DNA from: Pseudomonadota bacterium
GTDB lineage: Bacteria > Pseudomonadota > Gammaproteobacteria > Burkholderiales > Thiobacillaceae
DNA: 40,038 nt
Direction of reading: 5' to 3'
Assembly (NCBI GenBank): GCA_021849595.1
Contig: JAJZSR010000006.1
Span: 1 to 40,038, forward strand
The notes beneath the pieces are model-generated. The model was not told where the DNA came from, did not search any database, and saw nothing but the letters and a program-made list of their open reading frames with translations. Of this stretch, positions 1-8,222 are shown one piece after another (the stretch's first letter is position 1; the number at the start of each line of letters is the position of its first letter). The translations under genes and the position numbers were made by a program.

Positions 1-39
1 AGCGACAAAGCAATCGGCGATGTGGGGCGTGTCGAACAT
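1..39 (-). CDS. possible 5' end of a gene running off the left edge
   Basis: An ATG at 39-37 on the minus strand opens a frame (MFDTPHIADCFVA) that stays open to the window edge. It lies downstream of the permease gene and the palindromic element, on the same strand. No convincing ribosome binding site precedes it and 13 codons are too few to identify a product, so this is only a marker that a gene may start here. Confidence 0.2.
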   Translation of the reverse strand, partial: MFDTPHIADCFVA

Positions 40-62
40 AGCGAAATTTATGGGTCGGCGTA

Positions 63-223
63 CTAGCAGCCTGTCGGACTTGAGCAATCGTAGCGAGCCG
101 AGTGGGAGAGCGAGGACAGATGGGCCCATTTTTTAGTGTACCTATGCAACGAAAAAATGGGCCGATATGGACCGCTCTTCCCGCTGGCGCAGTAGATCAG
201 CCTCAAGTCCGACAGGCTGCTAG
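63..223. mobile_element. MITE-like palindromic element
   Basis: The ends are a perfect 22-bp inverted repeat at 63-84 and 202-223; the left arm begins CTAGCAGCCTGTCGG. A nested perfect 12-bp inverted repeat (GGCCCATTTTTT at 123-134, its complement at 152-163) lies in the centre, and the sequence between is an imperfect palindrome. The element is 161 bp with no coding capacity. This build is typical of non-autonomous miniature inverted-repeat elements or large intergenic palindromes. No obvious target-site duplication flanks it. Its right end supplies the stop codon of the permease gene (222-220). No second copy occurs in the window. Confidence 0.65.
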
Positions 224-1161
224 ACACCGGCTGTCACCTTGCGCCGCGCCAGCCAGGCCGCCAGCCCCGTGACGGCCAGCGCCAGCAGAGTGAGCACGAT
301 GGACAGGGCACTGCCGAAGGGCCAGTCGCGCGCCTCGAGAAATTGCATCTTGATGACGTTGCCTATCATGATGCCGCGCGTGCCCCCCAATATGTCCGGC
401 ACGGCGAAGGCGCCCAGGGCGGGAATGAACACCAGGGCCGCCCCGGCCATTACCCCCGGCATGGAAAGCGGAAAGGTGATGCGCCAGAAGCGCTGCCAGG
501 GCCCTGCGCCCAAATCGCTTGCGGCATCCAGCAGATCGAGGTCGTGCTTCTCCAGGTTGGCGTAAAGGGGCAGGATCATGAAAGGCAGATAGACGTACAC
601 CATGCCCGTCAGGACCGCGATAGGCGAAAACAGCAGACTGACCGGCGCCAGGCCGAGCCAACCGAGCAAAGCGTTCACGACCTGGGCAAGCGCGGCCTGC
701 GGGCCGAGTATGATCATCAAGGCATAGATGCGGATGAGAAAATTGGTCCAAAAAGGAACGATGACCATGAGCAGCAGAATATTGCGGTATTTCCGGGTGC
801 CGCGGGCGATGGCCAGGGCCAAGGGATAAGCGGCCAACAGACACAGAGCGGTGGTCAGCGCCGCATACCACAGCGACCGTGCAAAGAGCACGAGGAACAG
901 CCTCGACGTGAACAAATCGGTGTAGTTGTCGAAGGTGAGATCGGCATGCAACCCCTGGGCGTCCCGCACCCATAGCGGCGCCAGCCCCCCTTCCTCACCC
1001 GGCCAGGCAAAAGACGCCACCACCATGATGAGTGTGGGCAGGAGGAAAAATACCGTCAGATACGCCAGCGGCGGCCCGATCAGCAGCCGGCGCGCGGCAC
1101 GCCCAGGGATTACGGCGCGTGCCGGCCTGCTTGCCACGGCAGTTGAGCCGTTTTCTGACAC
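220..1161 (-). CDS. ABC transporter permease, PotB/PotH-like (polyamine type)
   Basis: The product is 313 aa, an inner-membrane permease of the binding-protein-dependent (BPD) class with about six hydrophobic segments. It begins with a short cytoplasmic tail and a first membrane helix around residues 30-50. The conserved EAA-type loop lies near residues 212-235 (DAASDLGAGPWQRFWRITFP). The start is a GTG at 1161-1159 with GGGAGG a few bases upstream; no ATG is available. It follows the ATPase gene by 34 nt, so the two form an operon. Spermidine/putrescine systems normally need a second permease (potC) and a binding protein (potD); neither follows directly, because the palindromic element comes next. 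The last codon (TAG) lies inside that element's terminal repeat, so the C-terminus may have been set by the insertion. Substrate is inferred from family resemblance only. Confidence 0.85.
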   Translation of the reverse strand: MSENGSTAVASRPARAVIPGRAARRLLIGPPLAYLTVFFLLPTLIMVVASFAWPGEEGGLAPLWVRDAQGLHADLTFDNYTDLFTSRLFLVLFARSLWYAALTTALCLLAAYPLALAIARGTRKYRNILLLMVIVPFWTNFLIRIYALMIILGPQAALAQVVNALLGWLGLAPVSLLFSPIAVLTGMVYVYLPFMILPLYANLEKHDLDLLDAASDLGAGPWQRFWRITFPLSMPGVMAGAALVFIPALGAFAVPDILGGTRGIMIGNVIKMQFLEARDWPFGSALSIVLTLLALAVTGLAAWLARRKVTAGV

Positions 1162-1195
1162 CCTCTATGGCCCTCCCAGTGTTTTGCCATAGGCG

Positions 1196-2284
1196 TCACG
1201 CGTCAGGGATGAAACGCGCGGCATCGCAAGACCAGGCAAAACGCACCCGGTCGCCGATCGCGAAAGGCCGCACGCCGTGCGCTGCCGAGTTCGGCAGCAG
1301 CGCCTCGATAAGAACGCCGCTAGCGGTTTCCACTTTATAGACCGTCACGTCACCCAGATACAGCAGTTCGCGAATCACCCCCGCGAAACCTTTATCCGGC
1401 GCGCGCGGCGCGGCCTCGCCTTCGAGGCCGACCTTCTCCGGACGCACGGCCAGCACGCCACGGTCGCCGCGCCGGCAGGCCGGCCCGGCCCAGGCGTCGA
1501 CCTCCCCCAGGCCGGCCACGTCCAGGGTTGCCCGCTCGCCCCGCCGGGCGATGACGGAGGCATCCAGCAAATTGCAGGTGCCGATGAAGTCGGCGACGAA
1601 GCGGCTGGCGGGAAATTCGTACACTTCGCTCGGCGCGCCGATCTGGCAAATCCTCCCCTCGTTCATGACGGCGATGCGATGCGACAGCGCCAGCGCCTCG
1701 CTCTGGTCGTGCGTGACATAAACGAAGGTGATGCCCACCTCCTTTTGCAGCTTGATGAGCTCCAGCCGCATCTGCTCCCTCAGCTTGAGGTCGAGCGCCG
1801 CCAGAGGCTCGTCCAGCAGCAACAGGCGCGGGCGGTCTATCAACGCCCGAGCGATGGCTACGCGCTGCTTCTGCCCGCCCGACAACTCGCCGGGAAAACG
1901 CTCCCCCAGAGTCTGCAGTTCGACCTCCCGCAAAGTTTCCGCCACCCGTGCTTTGAGCTCCGCCTCCGCCACCTGCGCCATGCGCAGCGGAAAACCGACG
2001 TTCTCCGCCACCGTCATGTGCGGAAACAGCGCGTAACTCTGGAATACGGTGTGTAGCGGACGCCGCTCGGGCGGCGTCGCGGCCAGATCCACGCCATCGA
2101 GCAAAATCTGCCCGGCATCCGGGAGAGCGAAGCCGGCGATCATCCGGAGCAGCGTGGTTTTGCCGCAGCCGGACGGCCCCAGCAGGGTGAAAAATTCGCC
2201 AGTCCGGATTTCCAGGCTGGCGTCGCTTACCGCGGCCAGGCCACCGAAGTGTTTGCTGACATGGCGGATTTCCAGTAAGGCCAT
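1196..2284 (-). CDS. potA: ABC transporter ATP-binding protein, PotA-like
   Basis: The product is 362 aa, the nucleotide-binding subunit that would energise the neighbouring permease. Walker A GPSGCGKT is at residues 36-43, the LSGGQ signature at 134-138, Walker B LLLLDEP at 154-160, and the H-loop (VTHDQSEAL) follows. A C-terminal TOBE-type regulatory region (roughly 270-350) is typical of PotA, FbpC and related importers. The open frame runs 50 codons further upstream, but that part is low-complexity and unlike the family; the ATG at 2284 gives MALLEIRHVSKHFGG, the normal N-terminus. It is the first gene of a two-gene operon. An iron(III) or spermidine/putrescine substrate cannot be separated by sequence alone; the PotB-like partner favours polyamines. 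Confidence 0.88.
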   Translation of the reverse strand: MALLEIRHVSKHFGGLAAVSDASLEIRTGEFFTLLGPSGCGKTTLLRMIAGFALPDAGQILLDGVDLAATPPERRPLHTVFQSYALFPHMTVAENVGFPLRMAQVAEAELKARVAETLREVELQTLGERFPGELSGGQKQRVAIARALIDRPRLLLLDEPLAALDLKLREQMRLELIKLQKEVGITFVYVTHDQSEALALSHRIAVMNEGRICQIGAPSEVYEFPASRFVADFIGTCNLLDASVIARRGERATLDVAGLGEVDAWAGPACRRGDRGVLAVRPEKVGLEGEAAPRAPDKGFAGVIRELLYLGDVTVYKVETASGVLIEALLPNSAAHGVRPFAIGDRVRFAWSCDAARFIPDA

Positions 2285-2375
2285 CAGAGGCTCGTAGCCC
2301 CACGGAACGCCGGGCGACGGCCGGCCCGAACTGGCTGCGGCAACGCGCCGCAGGCCGCGCCGGGCAAGCCTCGCC

Positions 2376-2822
2376 TCACATGCTGATCTGGGTCCAGCCT
2401 TCGTGATCCCGCTTGACGATCTCGCCGATGGCACCCGGCACCACAGTCACGCCGGAAGCAAGGTCAGCCTTGGTGAGGTGCTGCGCCTTCATGGTGTTGC
2501 CGCAGGCGGCAAACTCGACGCCGTAATTGGACAAGCTCTGGATGTCCGTGGCATAGGGAGAGTTTTTCAGGAGAAATTTTATGCCGGGGCCCCAGGCCAC
2601 GATTTCGACCCGGGCGTTATCCATGCCCACCACATGCATGATCTGGTTGGTCGTGGCGATGGCGGTGTGCCAGGATTCCTGATTGGAGCTGTCGACCTCC
2701 AAGAGCACTTTCATCGGGCCCTTGCCGGCTGCCGGGGCAGTCGGTGCATCGGCAGCCCGCACCTGAATGGCCAAAAAGGCGGTGAGAAAAAAAACGAACA
2801 AACGGAACAAAGCCTGTTGCAT
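2376..2822 (-). CDS. exported DsrE-family protein
   Basis: The product is 148 aa. An N-terminal signal peptide (MQQALFRLFVFFLTAFLAIQVRA, cleavage about residue 23) is followed by a DsrE/DsrF-like fold: MKVLLEVDSSNQESWHTAIATTNQ, then VEIVAWGPGIKFL, then VEFAACGNTMKA with the single conserved Cys107. DsrE-type proteins bind or transfer sulfane sulfur; the periplasmic versions are common in sulfur-oxidising proteobacteria, but their role is not settled. The start at 2822 is preceded by AAGGA at proper spacing; an in-frame ATG at 2897 has a strong GGAGG but would put 25 residues before the signal peptide. It stands apart from the sulfur module at 37-40 kb. Family assignment is good, function is inference. 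Confidence 0.8.
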   Translation of the reverse strand: MQQALFRLFVFFLTAFLAIQVRAADAPTAPAAGKGPMKVLLEVDSSNQESWHTAIATTNQIMHVVGMDNARVEIVAWGPGIKFLLKNSPYATDIQSLSNYGVEFAACGNTMKAQHLTKADLASGVTVVPGAIGEIVKRDHEGWTQISM

Positions 2823-2989
2823 GGTTGCTGTCCTTATTACGGTTGAAAACACCCGGCCGGGCGCATCTGCGTGCGCAGCCGGAATCTGCGCGGGCATGGC
2901 CTCCTCCCCCGCCACCCGGATGGTCGGGGTTTTGGCGCCCTTTGGCAATGGTGCAAGCGAATCTTCGGCCGAATGCGGCGGAGAAACAT

Positions 2990-3805
2990 TCAGCGCTCTG
3001 CCCCGGCCTGCAGGCCCTGCAGCCACGCCAATTCCTCCGCGTCGAAGCCGGCGCGGCTTCTGGCGGCGAAATTAAAGGGCGGTTTGAGCGGCGGGGCGTC
3101 GTATTGTTCCAGCAGCAGGCGAAAAGTCTCCCGGGGCGCGATGCCGCGCGCCCGGCACAAATGGAGATACCAGCGGTTGCCGATCGCCACATGCCCGATT
3201 TCGTCGCGCTCGATGAGGTCCAACAGGGCAGCCGCTTTGGCGTCGCCTATGCCGGCCAGCTTGGCGCGGATCGCAGGTGCAGCATCCAGGCCGCGTGCCT
3301 CCAGCACGCGCGGCACCAAGGCCATGCGGGCCAGGGGATCGCCGGCCGTCTTTAGGGCCATCTCCCACAGGCCGTCGTGGGCGGGGAAATCGCCATAGTC
3401 ATAACCCAGCGTCTGCAAATGCTCGCGCAACAGGGAAAAATGCAAGGTTTCCTCGGCCGCGACCTTGAGCCAGTCGCCATAAAAATCCGCCGGCAGGCCG
3501 CGAAAGCGGTAGGCGGCATCGAGGGCCAGGTTGATGGCATTGAACTCGATGTGGGTCAAGGCATGCAGCAAGGCCGCGTGCCCTTGGCAGCCGGCCGGGT
3601 TGCGCCGGGGCACCGCCTGCGGCGCCACCAGCGCGGGTCGGGCCGGGCGGCCCGGGACCGGCAAGGGCAGCGGCGCGCCGGCCTCGTCCATTTCGACGCG
3701 GCCTTGCTCCCAGGCCTCGTGCAAGGCGCAGGTGCGGGCGGCCTTGTCGGCGGGGTTGGCTGCGCGCAAGGCGGCCAGCGCGGCGGAGTAAAGTTCGATC
3801 CCCAT
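2990..3805 (-). CDS. DUF455 ferritin-like domain protein
   Basis: The product is 271 aa and all-helical in appearance. It carries ferritin-like di-metal ligand motifs: HIEFNAINLALD, then AAEETLHFSLLREHL (E..H), then LIERDEIGHVAIGNRWY (E..H). These match the DUF455 family, which resembles the tRNA hydroxylase MiaE in fold; the substrate is unknown. The start ATG at 3805-3803 overlaps the TGA of the upstream radical SAM gene (ATGA), implying translational coupling. A much longer frame through this gene exists, but its first half is antisense-like, low-complexity noise. Pairing with the radical SAM gene suggests a shared, unidentified task. Confidence 0.85.
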   Translation of the reverse strand: MGIELYSAALAALRAANPADKAARTCALHEAWEQGRVEMDEAGAPLPLPVPGRPARPALVAPQAVPRRNPAGCQGHAALLHALTHIEFNAINLALDAAYRFRGLPADFYGDWLKVAAEETLHFSLLREHLQTLGYDYGDFPAHDGLWEMALKTAGDPLARMALVPRVLEARGLDAAPAIRAKLAGIGDAKAAALLDLIERDEIGHVAIGNRWYLHLCRARGIAPRETFRLLLEQYDAPPLKPPFNFAARSRAGFDAEELAWLQGLQAGAER

Positions 3806-4851
3806 CAGAACAATTCGCCCTGGGCCCCGGGCACCCGGAAAGCGGACAAATCCAGCGCCGGCAGGGGGCGATCCAGCCCGTGGCGGCGGCGCGCGATTCG
3901 GAAGCGCTGCGCCAGCAATTGCGCCACCTGCCCCTCCCCTACCATGCGGCTGAAAAAACGTGCGTCGTTCTCGCGCCCGGCCCGGCACTGGCGGATCAGG
4001 CCCATGATACGGGCGCCTTGCAATGGATAGTGCCGCTTTAGCCAGTCCGTGAACAAGCCGCCGACCTCTCCGGGCAGGCGCAGCAGCACGTAGTCGGCCC
4101 GGTACGCGCCCGCTTCGCCGGCGGCTTTCAACACGTCCTCCAGGCCGGCATCGGTCAGCCCGGGAATGATGGGGGCCACCAGCACGCCGCAGGGTATGCC
4201 CGCCTCGCTCAGCAGGCGCAGGAGACGCAAACGCAACTGGGGCGCCGCTGCGCGAGGCTCCAGGCGCCGGGCCAGTTCGCCGTCCAGGGTGGCGAGGGAG
4301 AGAAAGACATGGATGAGCCGGTGCCGCGCCAATTCGGCCAGCAAGTCGAGATCGCGCTCGATGGCCGCGCCCTTGGTCACGAGCGTGCAGGGATGGCGGT
4401 GCTCCAGCAGCACTTCCAGAATCTGGCGGGTGAGGTGCCAAGAACGCTCGATGGGTTGATAAGGATCGGTATTGCCGCCCAGATTGATGGGGTCGGGCCG
4501 GTAGCCGGGACGCGCCAGTTCCGCGCGCAAGACTTGCGCTGCGTTGGCCTTGGCGTAGAGTTTGGTTTCGAAATCCAGGCCCGGTGACAGATTCACATAG
4601 GCGTGGCTCGGCCTGGCATAGCAATAGATGCAGCCGTGCTCGCAGCCGCGGTAGGGGTTGATGGAATAGCGGAAAGGGATATCGGGCGTATCGTTGCGGC
4701 TCAGGATGGTTCGGGCCGTTTCCATCCGCACTTCGGTGGCCGGCAAGGGTTGCGGCGGAGCCTCCCAACCGTCGGCAAACGCGTCGCGCTGCCAGGCGTC
4801 GAAGCGGGCATGGGGTTGCGACGCGCTGCCGCGGCCTTTGATGGTGTCCAT
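3805..4851 (-). CDS. PA0069-family radical SAM protein
   Basis: The product is 348 aa. The radical SAM cluster motif is C70-x3-C74-x2-C77 within YRGCEHGCIYCYARPSH, the arrangement of the PA0069/spore-photoproduct-lyase-like group. GGNTDPYQPIE and LVTKGAAIERDLDLL further match this family. The protein would bind [4Fe-4S] and S-adenosylmethionine; the substrate is not known. It is the first gene of a two-gene unit with DUF455 (ATGA overlap). Its start lies only 24 bp from the start of the divergent gene at 4876, so one or both promoters must lie inside coding sequence or be very compact. Confidence 0.88.
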   Translation of the reverse strand: MDTIKGRGSASQPHARFDAWQRDAFADGWEAPPQPLPATEVRMETARTILSRNDTPDIPFRYSINPYRGCEHGCIYCYARPSHAYVNLSPGLDFETKLYAKANAAQVLRAELARPGYRPDPINLGGNTDPYQPIERSWHLTRQILEVLLEHRHPCTLVTKGAAIERDLDLLAELARHRLIHVFLSLATLDGELARRLEPRAAAPQLRLRLLRLLSEAGIPCGVLVAPIIPGLTDAGLEDVLKAAGEAGAYRADYVLLRLPGEVGGLFTDWLKRHYPLQGARIMGLIRQCRAGRENDARFFSRMVGEGQVAQLLAQRFRIARRRHGLDRPLPALDLSAFRVPGAQGELF

Positions 4852-4875
4852 GGCCTATGTTACTAAAATCATTCT

Positions 4876-5316
4876 ATGAGCGCGGACTACCCAGATTCCC
4901 TTCCGGCCCAAGTCGCTGAAGCACGCCCCGCCACTCTCCTGGCCCTGGGCGGCCGCGCCGGCGCCGCGGCTGCCGACCTGTGCGCAGCGGCCTGCGCCGT
5001 GAGCCTGGTGCAGGCAGGCGAGACGCCGTCGGCGCGCTTCGATGCCATCCTGATCAGCACCGACTTCGCGGCGCTCGATGTCGCCGGCTGGAGCCGGCTA
5101 TTCGGGCGGCTGCGTATCCACGTCAGCCCAAGCCTGTGGGTACTGGCTGACGACAGCCACGCCCTCACGGACGCCGACTATCTGGCGCTGGGTTTTTTCT
5201 GTCTGCCGTCCTGGTCCGGCTGGCGCTGCTATGCCTACGACCTGTACCGCTACAAGCACACACCGGAGTGGCTCAACGCGCGCTACTGGGCTCATCCCGA
5301 ACGCTGGGAGCCGTGA
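4876..5316 (+). CDS. small hypothetical protein, DUF6231-like
   Basis: The product is 146 aa, soluble, with no signal peptide. Its C-terminus (DLYRYKHTPEWLNARYWAHPERWEP) looks like the conserved end of a small uncharacterised family that I recall as DUF6231; that name is not verified. The N-terminal half has an alternating hydrophobic pattern (ATLLALGG, FDAILISTD) suggesting a Rossmann-like alpha/beta fold. It is transcribed away from the radical SAM gene, and its last 44 nt overlap the end of the convergent chloride channel gene. No function can be assigned. Confidence 0.75.
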   Translation: MSADYPDSLPAQVAEARPATLLALGGRAGAAAADLCAAACAVSLVQAGETPSARFDAILISTDFAALDVAGWSRLFGRLRIHVSPSLWVLADDSHALTDADYLALGFFCLPSWSGWRCYAYDLYRYKHTPEWLNARYWAHPERWEP

Positions 5317-6619
5317 CGCGGCGGGTCAGGAACTGTTCGGCCATGGCCTTGTACACCGGCTGCCGGCAAACGCTGCGCGACACCGCGGTGGCCAGCAGGC
5401 TCACCAGCATCATGGGCACCAGCATGTCCTGGTTGTCGGTCATCTCCATGACGATGACGAACGCAGTAATGGGGGCCTGCACCACCCCGGCGAAATAGGC
5501 CGCCATCCCCAGCACGATAATGGCCCCCGGTGCCACGTCGGGCAGCAACATGGCGACATCGGCACCCAGCCCGGCTCCCACTGCGAGGGACGGCGAGAAT
5601 ATCCCCCCCGGTATGCCACTGACGAAAGACATCAGGGTGGCCAAAAGCTTGAGCAGCCCATAGTAGGGCGGGATGTCATGCTTGTTTTCCAACAGGGCGC
5701 GGGCCTCGTCGTAACCGGTGCCGAAGACGCTATGGGCCGAGACCATACCCAGCAGGGCCAGTGCCAGCCCGCAGATGCCGGCGAACACGACCGGGTGGCC
5801 GCGCAAGTAACGGCCGGCACGGCCGGGCAGACCGGCGCGGCCGTAGGCCAGCAGCAGGCGACTGAACAGCCCGCCCAGCGCCCCGCCGAGCAGCCCCATC
5901 AGCAGCACCGCCAGCCAACCCTGCCCGCCGGCCAAGGTGGCGTGGGTAACGCCAAAGTAAGTGTAGTTACCCTGCACATAAACCGCGGCCAGCCCGGCCA
6001 ATATCACGGCCGTGATGAGGGTGCCACTGGTTTTTTCCTCGAAGGAGCGCGCCATTTCCTCGATGGCGAAAACGATGCCGGCCAGCGGCGTGTTGAAGGC
6101 CGCCGCCACGCCGGCGGCACCGCCCGCGACGATCAGCGCGCGCTCCGGCAGGCGCCCCGGATAACGCAGCTTGCGATAAAGCGTGTGAAGGATGGCCGCG
6201 CCCACCTGCACGGTGGGCCCCTCGCGCCCCACGCTGGCGCCGCCCAACAAGCCCAGCCAAGTCAACAGCATCTTGCCCAGGGCAATCCTGAGCGACAGCA
6301 CACGGGCACGCTGGGCGCCATCAGCCATTTTCAGGGCGGCGATCGCCTGGGGGATACCACTGCCTTCGGCCCCCGGGAAATAGCGTCGCGTCAACGCCGC
6401 CACCAAGGCCAGGGTAATGGGCGTCGCAACCAGGGGCAGCCAGACGTAGCTGTCGACGCCGCGTTGGAAGGCGGCCATGGCGGCATTGGCGCCATAGGTG
6501 AACAGCGTCGCCACCAGGCCGATGGCGATGGCTCCCGCCCAGAAGGCCATCCGGCGCAGCCAAATGCGCAGCGACAGCCAGCGCAGGCGATGACGGCGAT
6601 TAAGGTGCGGCGCTGCCAT
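5273..6619 (-). CDS. ClC-family chloride channel / H+-Cl- exchanger
   Basis: The product is 448 aa, an integral membrane protein with about ten or more helices. All three chloride-filter motifs are present: GSGIP at 86-90, GREGP at 131-135 (gating Glu133) and GIPGGIFSP at 335-343; the filter Tyr is Tyr423 (PVYKAM). Glu187-Glu188 in FAIEEM sits where transporters carry the inner proton glutamate, which argues for an H+/Cl- exchanger. The ATG at 6619 (MAAPHLNRRH) is chosen; the upstream extension is encoded by a repetitive hairpin and is not protein-like. There is no CBS domain. The 3' end overlaps the gene at 4876-5316 tail to tail by 44 nt. Confidence 0.88.
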   Translation of the reverse strand: MAAPHLNRRHRLRWLSLRIWLRRMAFWAGAIAIGLVATLFTYGANAAMAAFQRGVDSYVWLPLVATPITLALVAALTRRYFPGAEGSGIPQAIAALKMADGAQRARVLSLRIALGKMLLTWLGLLGGASVGREGPTVQVGAAILHTLYRKLRYPGRLPERALIVAGGAAGVAAAFNTPLAGIVFAIEEMARSFEEKTSGTLITAVILAGLAAVYVQGNYTYFGVTHATLAGGQGWLAVLLMGLLGGALGGLFSRLLLAYGRAGLPGRAGRYLRGHPVVFAGICGLALALLGMVSAHSVFGTGYDEARALLENKHDIPPYYGLLKLLATLMSFVSGIPGGIFSPSLAVGAGLGADVAMLLPDVAPGAIIVLGMAAYFAGVVQAPITAFVIVMEMTDNQDMLVPMMLVSLLATAVSRSVCRQPVYKAMAEQFLTRRVTAPSVRDEPSSAR

Positions 6620-6651
6620 GATTAGCGTGAAACGACGCTCAGTGTTACCGC

Positions 6652-6688
6652 CTCCCCCTCGTTCTCTGGGAGAGGGCCGGGGTGAGGG
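6652..6688. repeat. REP-like GGGAGAGGG / GGGGTGAGGG repeat
   Basis: The segment CTCCCCCTCGTTCTCTGGG followed by AGAGGGCCGGGGTGAGGG resembles the short, widely dispersed proteobacterial repeat whose complement reads CCCTCACCCC-GGCCCTCTCCC. A short hairpin (CCCTC at 6656-6660 with GAGGG at 6672-6676) is possible. It fills the gap between pdxJ and the chloride channel gene, both on the minus strand, where it could act as a transcript-stabilising or attenuating hairpin. Confidence 0.45.
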
Positions 6689-6745
6689 AAACGGACAGGG
6701 CGGCAAGGGCGTTTCATGCTTTGGAGTGGCGTTTCGCCATGTCCG

Positions 6746-7477
6746 TTAGGCGCGCGCGGCCTCCCGCATCAGGCGCTTCATCTCGGCCACCGCCGCCTGC
6801 CAGCCGACGAACAAAGCATGGGCGACGATGGCATGGCCGATGTTGAGCTCGTGCATACCGGGCAGCGCGGCGATGGCGCCGACGTTATGATAAGTCAGGC
6901 CATGGCCGGCGTTGACCGTCAGCCCCAGGCCGCGCGCATAGGCCGCAGCATTCTTGATGCGCATGTACTCGCGCTCGGTTGCTTCGGGCGTGGCCGCATC
7001 GGCGTAATGACCCGTATGGATTTCCACCACGGGCGCACCGATTGCCGCAGCCGCTTCGATCTGCGCGAACTCTGCGTCGATGAACAGCGACACGCGCACG
7101 CCCGCGGCGCGCAAGCGCGCGCAGGCGGCACGCATCTTGTCCGCCTGAGCCACCACGTCCAGGCCGCCTTCGGTGGTCAACTCGCTGCGTTTCTCCGGCA
7201 CCAGGCAGACGTCCTGGGGCCGCACGCGCTCGGCGATGGCGAGCATCTCTTCGGTCGCGGCCATTTCCAGATTCATCTTGGTCTTGAGCACGCGGCGCAG
7301 GATGTCGACGTCTTCGTCCTGGATGTGGCGGCGGTCTTCGCGCAGATGCAGGGTGATGGAGTCGGCCCCCGCCGTCTCCGCCTGCAGGGCCGCTTCCACC
7401 GGGCTGGGGTAACGCGTCCTGCGCGCCTGGCGCAAGGTGGCGATGTGGTCGATGTTGACGCCCAGAAAAATGCTCAT
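6746..7477 (-). CDS. pdxJ: pyridoxine 5'-phosphate synthase
   Basis: The product is 243 aa, the expected length. PdxJ condenses 1-deoxyxylulose 5-phosphate with 3-amino-2-oxopropyl phosphate to make pyridoxine 5'-phosphate in the cytoplasm, the last ring-forming step of de novo vitamin B6 synthesis. Family landmarks are [17 protein letters not shown] at the N-terminus, [32 protein letters not shown] and [12 protein letters not shown]. Its ATG overlaps the recO stop (ATGA), so it is the last gene of the coupled lepA-lepB-DUF4845-rnc-era-recO-pdxJ run. The acpS gene that often follows pdxJ is absent here. Confidence 0.97.
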   Translation of the reverse strand: MSIFLGVNIDHIATLRQARRTRYPSPVEAALQAETAGADSITLHLREDRRHIQDEDVDILRRVLKTKMNLEMAATEEMLAIAERVRPQDVCLVPEKRSELTTEGGLDVVAQADKMRAACARLRAAGVRVSLFIDAEFAQIEAAAAIGAPVVEIHTGHYADAATPEATEREYMRIKNAAAYARGLGLTVNAGHGLTYHNVGAIAALPGMHELNIGHAIVAHALFVGWQAAVAEMKRLMREAARA

Positions 7478-8190
7478 AATTCCGCGAGTTCCTGCAACAA
7501 CAGTCGAGTATAGAGGGCTTTGCCGCCCAGGTGATGCTGGATGAGCGCGCGCATGAGATGCTTGCCCTCGCCCAGCGTGGCGGGCGAGGCGAACTCCCCG
7601 GCCGCGAGGTCCAGCAAGGTGCGGCCGGGCACGGCGATGCCTGCGCCGTCGTCCGGCACCACGCCGTGTCCGGGCTGGTAGCGGTAGCGGGCGTCCGCGC
7701 TCACGGGCTCCCCGCTCACGGCCAGGCGGTCCAGCGTCGCGGCATAGCCGATTTCCTTGAGCAGGCCCAGTTCAAAGCGCCGCAGCAGCGGCTCCAGCCC
7801 GCCGGGCCCGGCCGCCAGCGATTGCAGCGTCTGGTTGTAAAGCGCATAGAGGCCCTCATGCGGATCGTCGCGGGCCAGAAGCTTGAGCACCAGTTCGTTG
7901 AGATAAAAGCCCGCGATGAGGGCGCGCCCGGACGGCGGCGCCAGCCCGCCCTGCCATTCGGCAGCGTGCAGGGTGCGCAACTCGCCCCGGCCGTACCACG
8001 ACAGGAGCAAGGGATGGAAAGGCTGGATCAGGCCGCGCAGGCCGGACAGCGGACGCCGCGCGCCGCGCGCCACCACCGCCACGCGGCCGTAGTCGCGCGT
8101 GAAGAGTTCCGCGACCAGGCTGGTTTCCTTATAAGCATAGCTGTGCAGCACGAAGCCCGGTTGGTGGTTGACTGGATGAGGCGTGGCCAT
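7474..8190 (-). CDS. recO: DNA repair protein RecO
   Basis: The product is 238 aa. RecO works with RecF and RecR to load RecA on SSB-coated single-stranded DNA. The N-terminal OB-fold is visible ([42 protein letters not shown]), followed by the helical domain with [23 protein letters not shown]. The zinc-finger cysteines present in some RecO proteins are missing, as in many proteobacteria. It sits between era and pdxJ, the standard betaproteobacterial position, and is coupled to pdxJ by ATGA. Confidence 0.95.
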   Translation of the reverse strand: MATPHPVNHQPGFVLHSYAYKETSLVAELFTRDYGRVAVVARGARRPLSGLRGLIQPFHPLLLSWYGRGELRTLHAAEWQGGLAPPSGRALIAGFYLNELVLKLLARDDPHEGLYALYNQTLQSLAAGPGGLEPLLRRFELGLLKEIGYAATLDRLAVSGEPVSADARYRYQPGHGVVPDDGAGIAVPGRTLLDLAAGEFASPATLGEGKHLMRALIQHHLGGKALYTRLLLQELAEL

Positions 8191-8222
8191 CGATCTTCAC
8201 GGCGGGCGGCGCCGCCCGCCTC

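Noticed and set aside
2990-4768. A 592-codon frame covering the DUF455 gene and most of the radical SAM gene
   Set aside because: Only its last 271 codons resemble a protein family; the first half is a shadow frame of the radical SAM gene, and ATG 3805 forms a clean ATGA junction.
5078-6625. Long plus-strand frame (515 codons) opposite the chloride channel gene
   Set aside because: Rich in Gln, His and Gly without any family motif; it is the usual antisense shadow of a GC-rich membrane protein gene.
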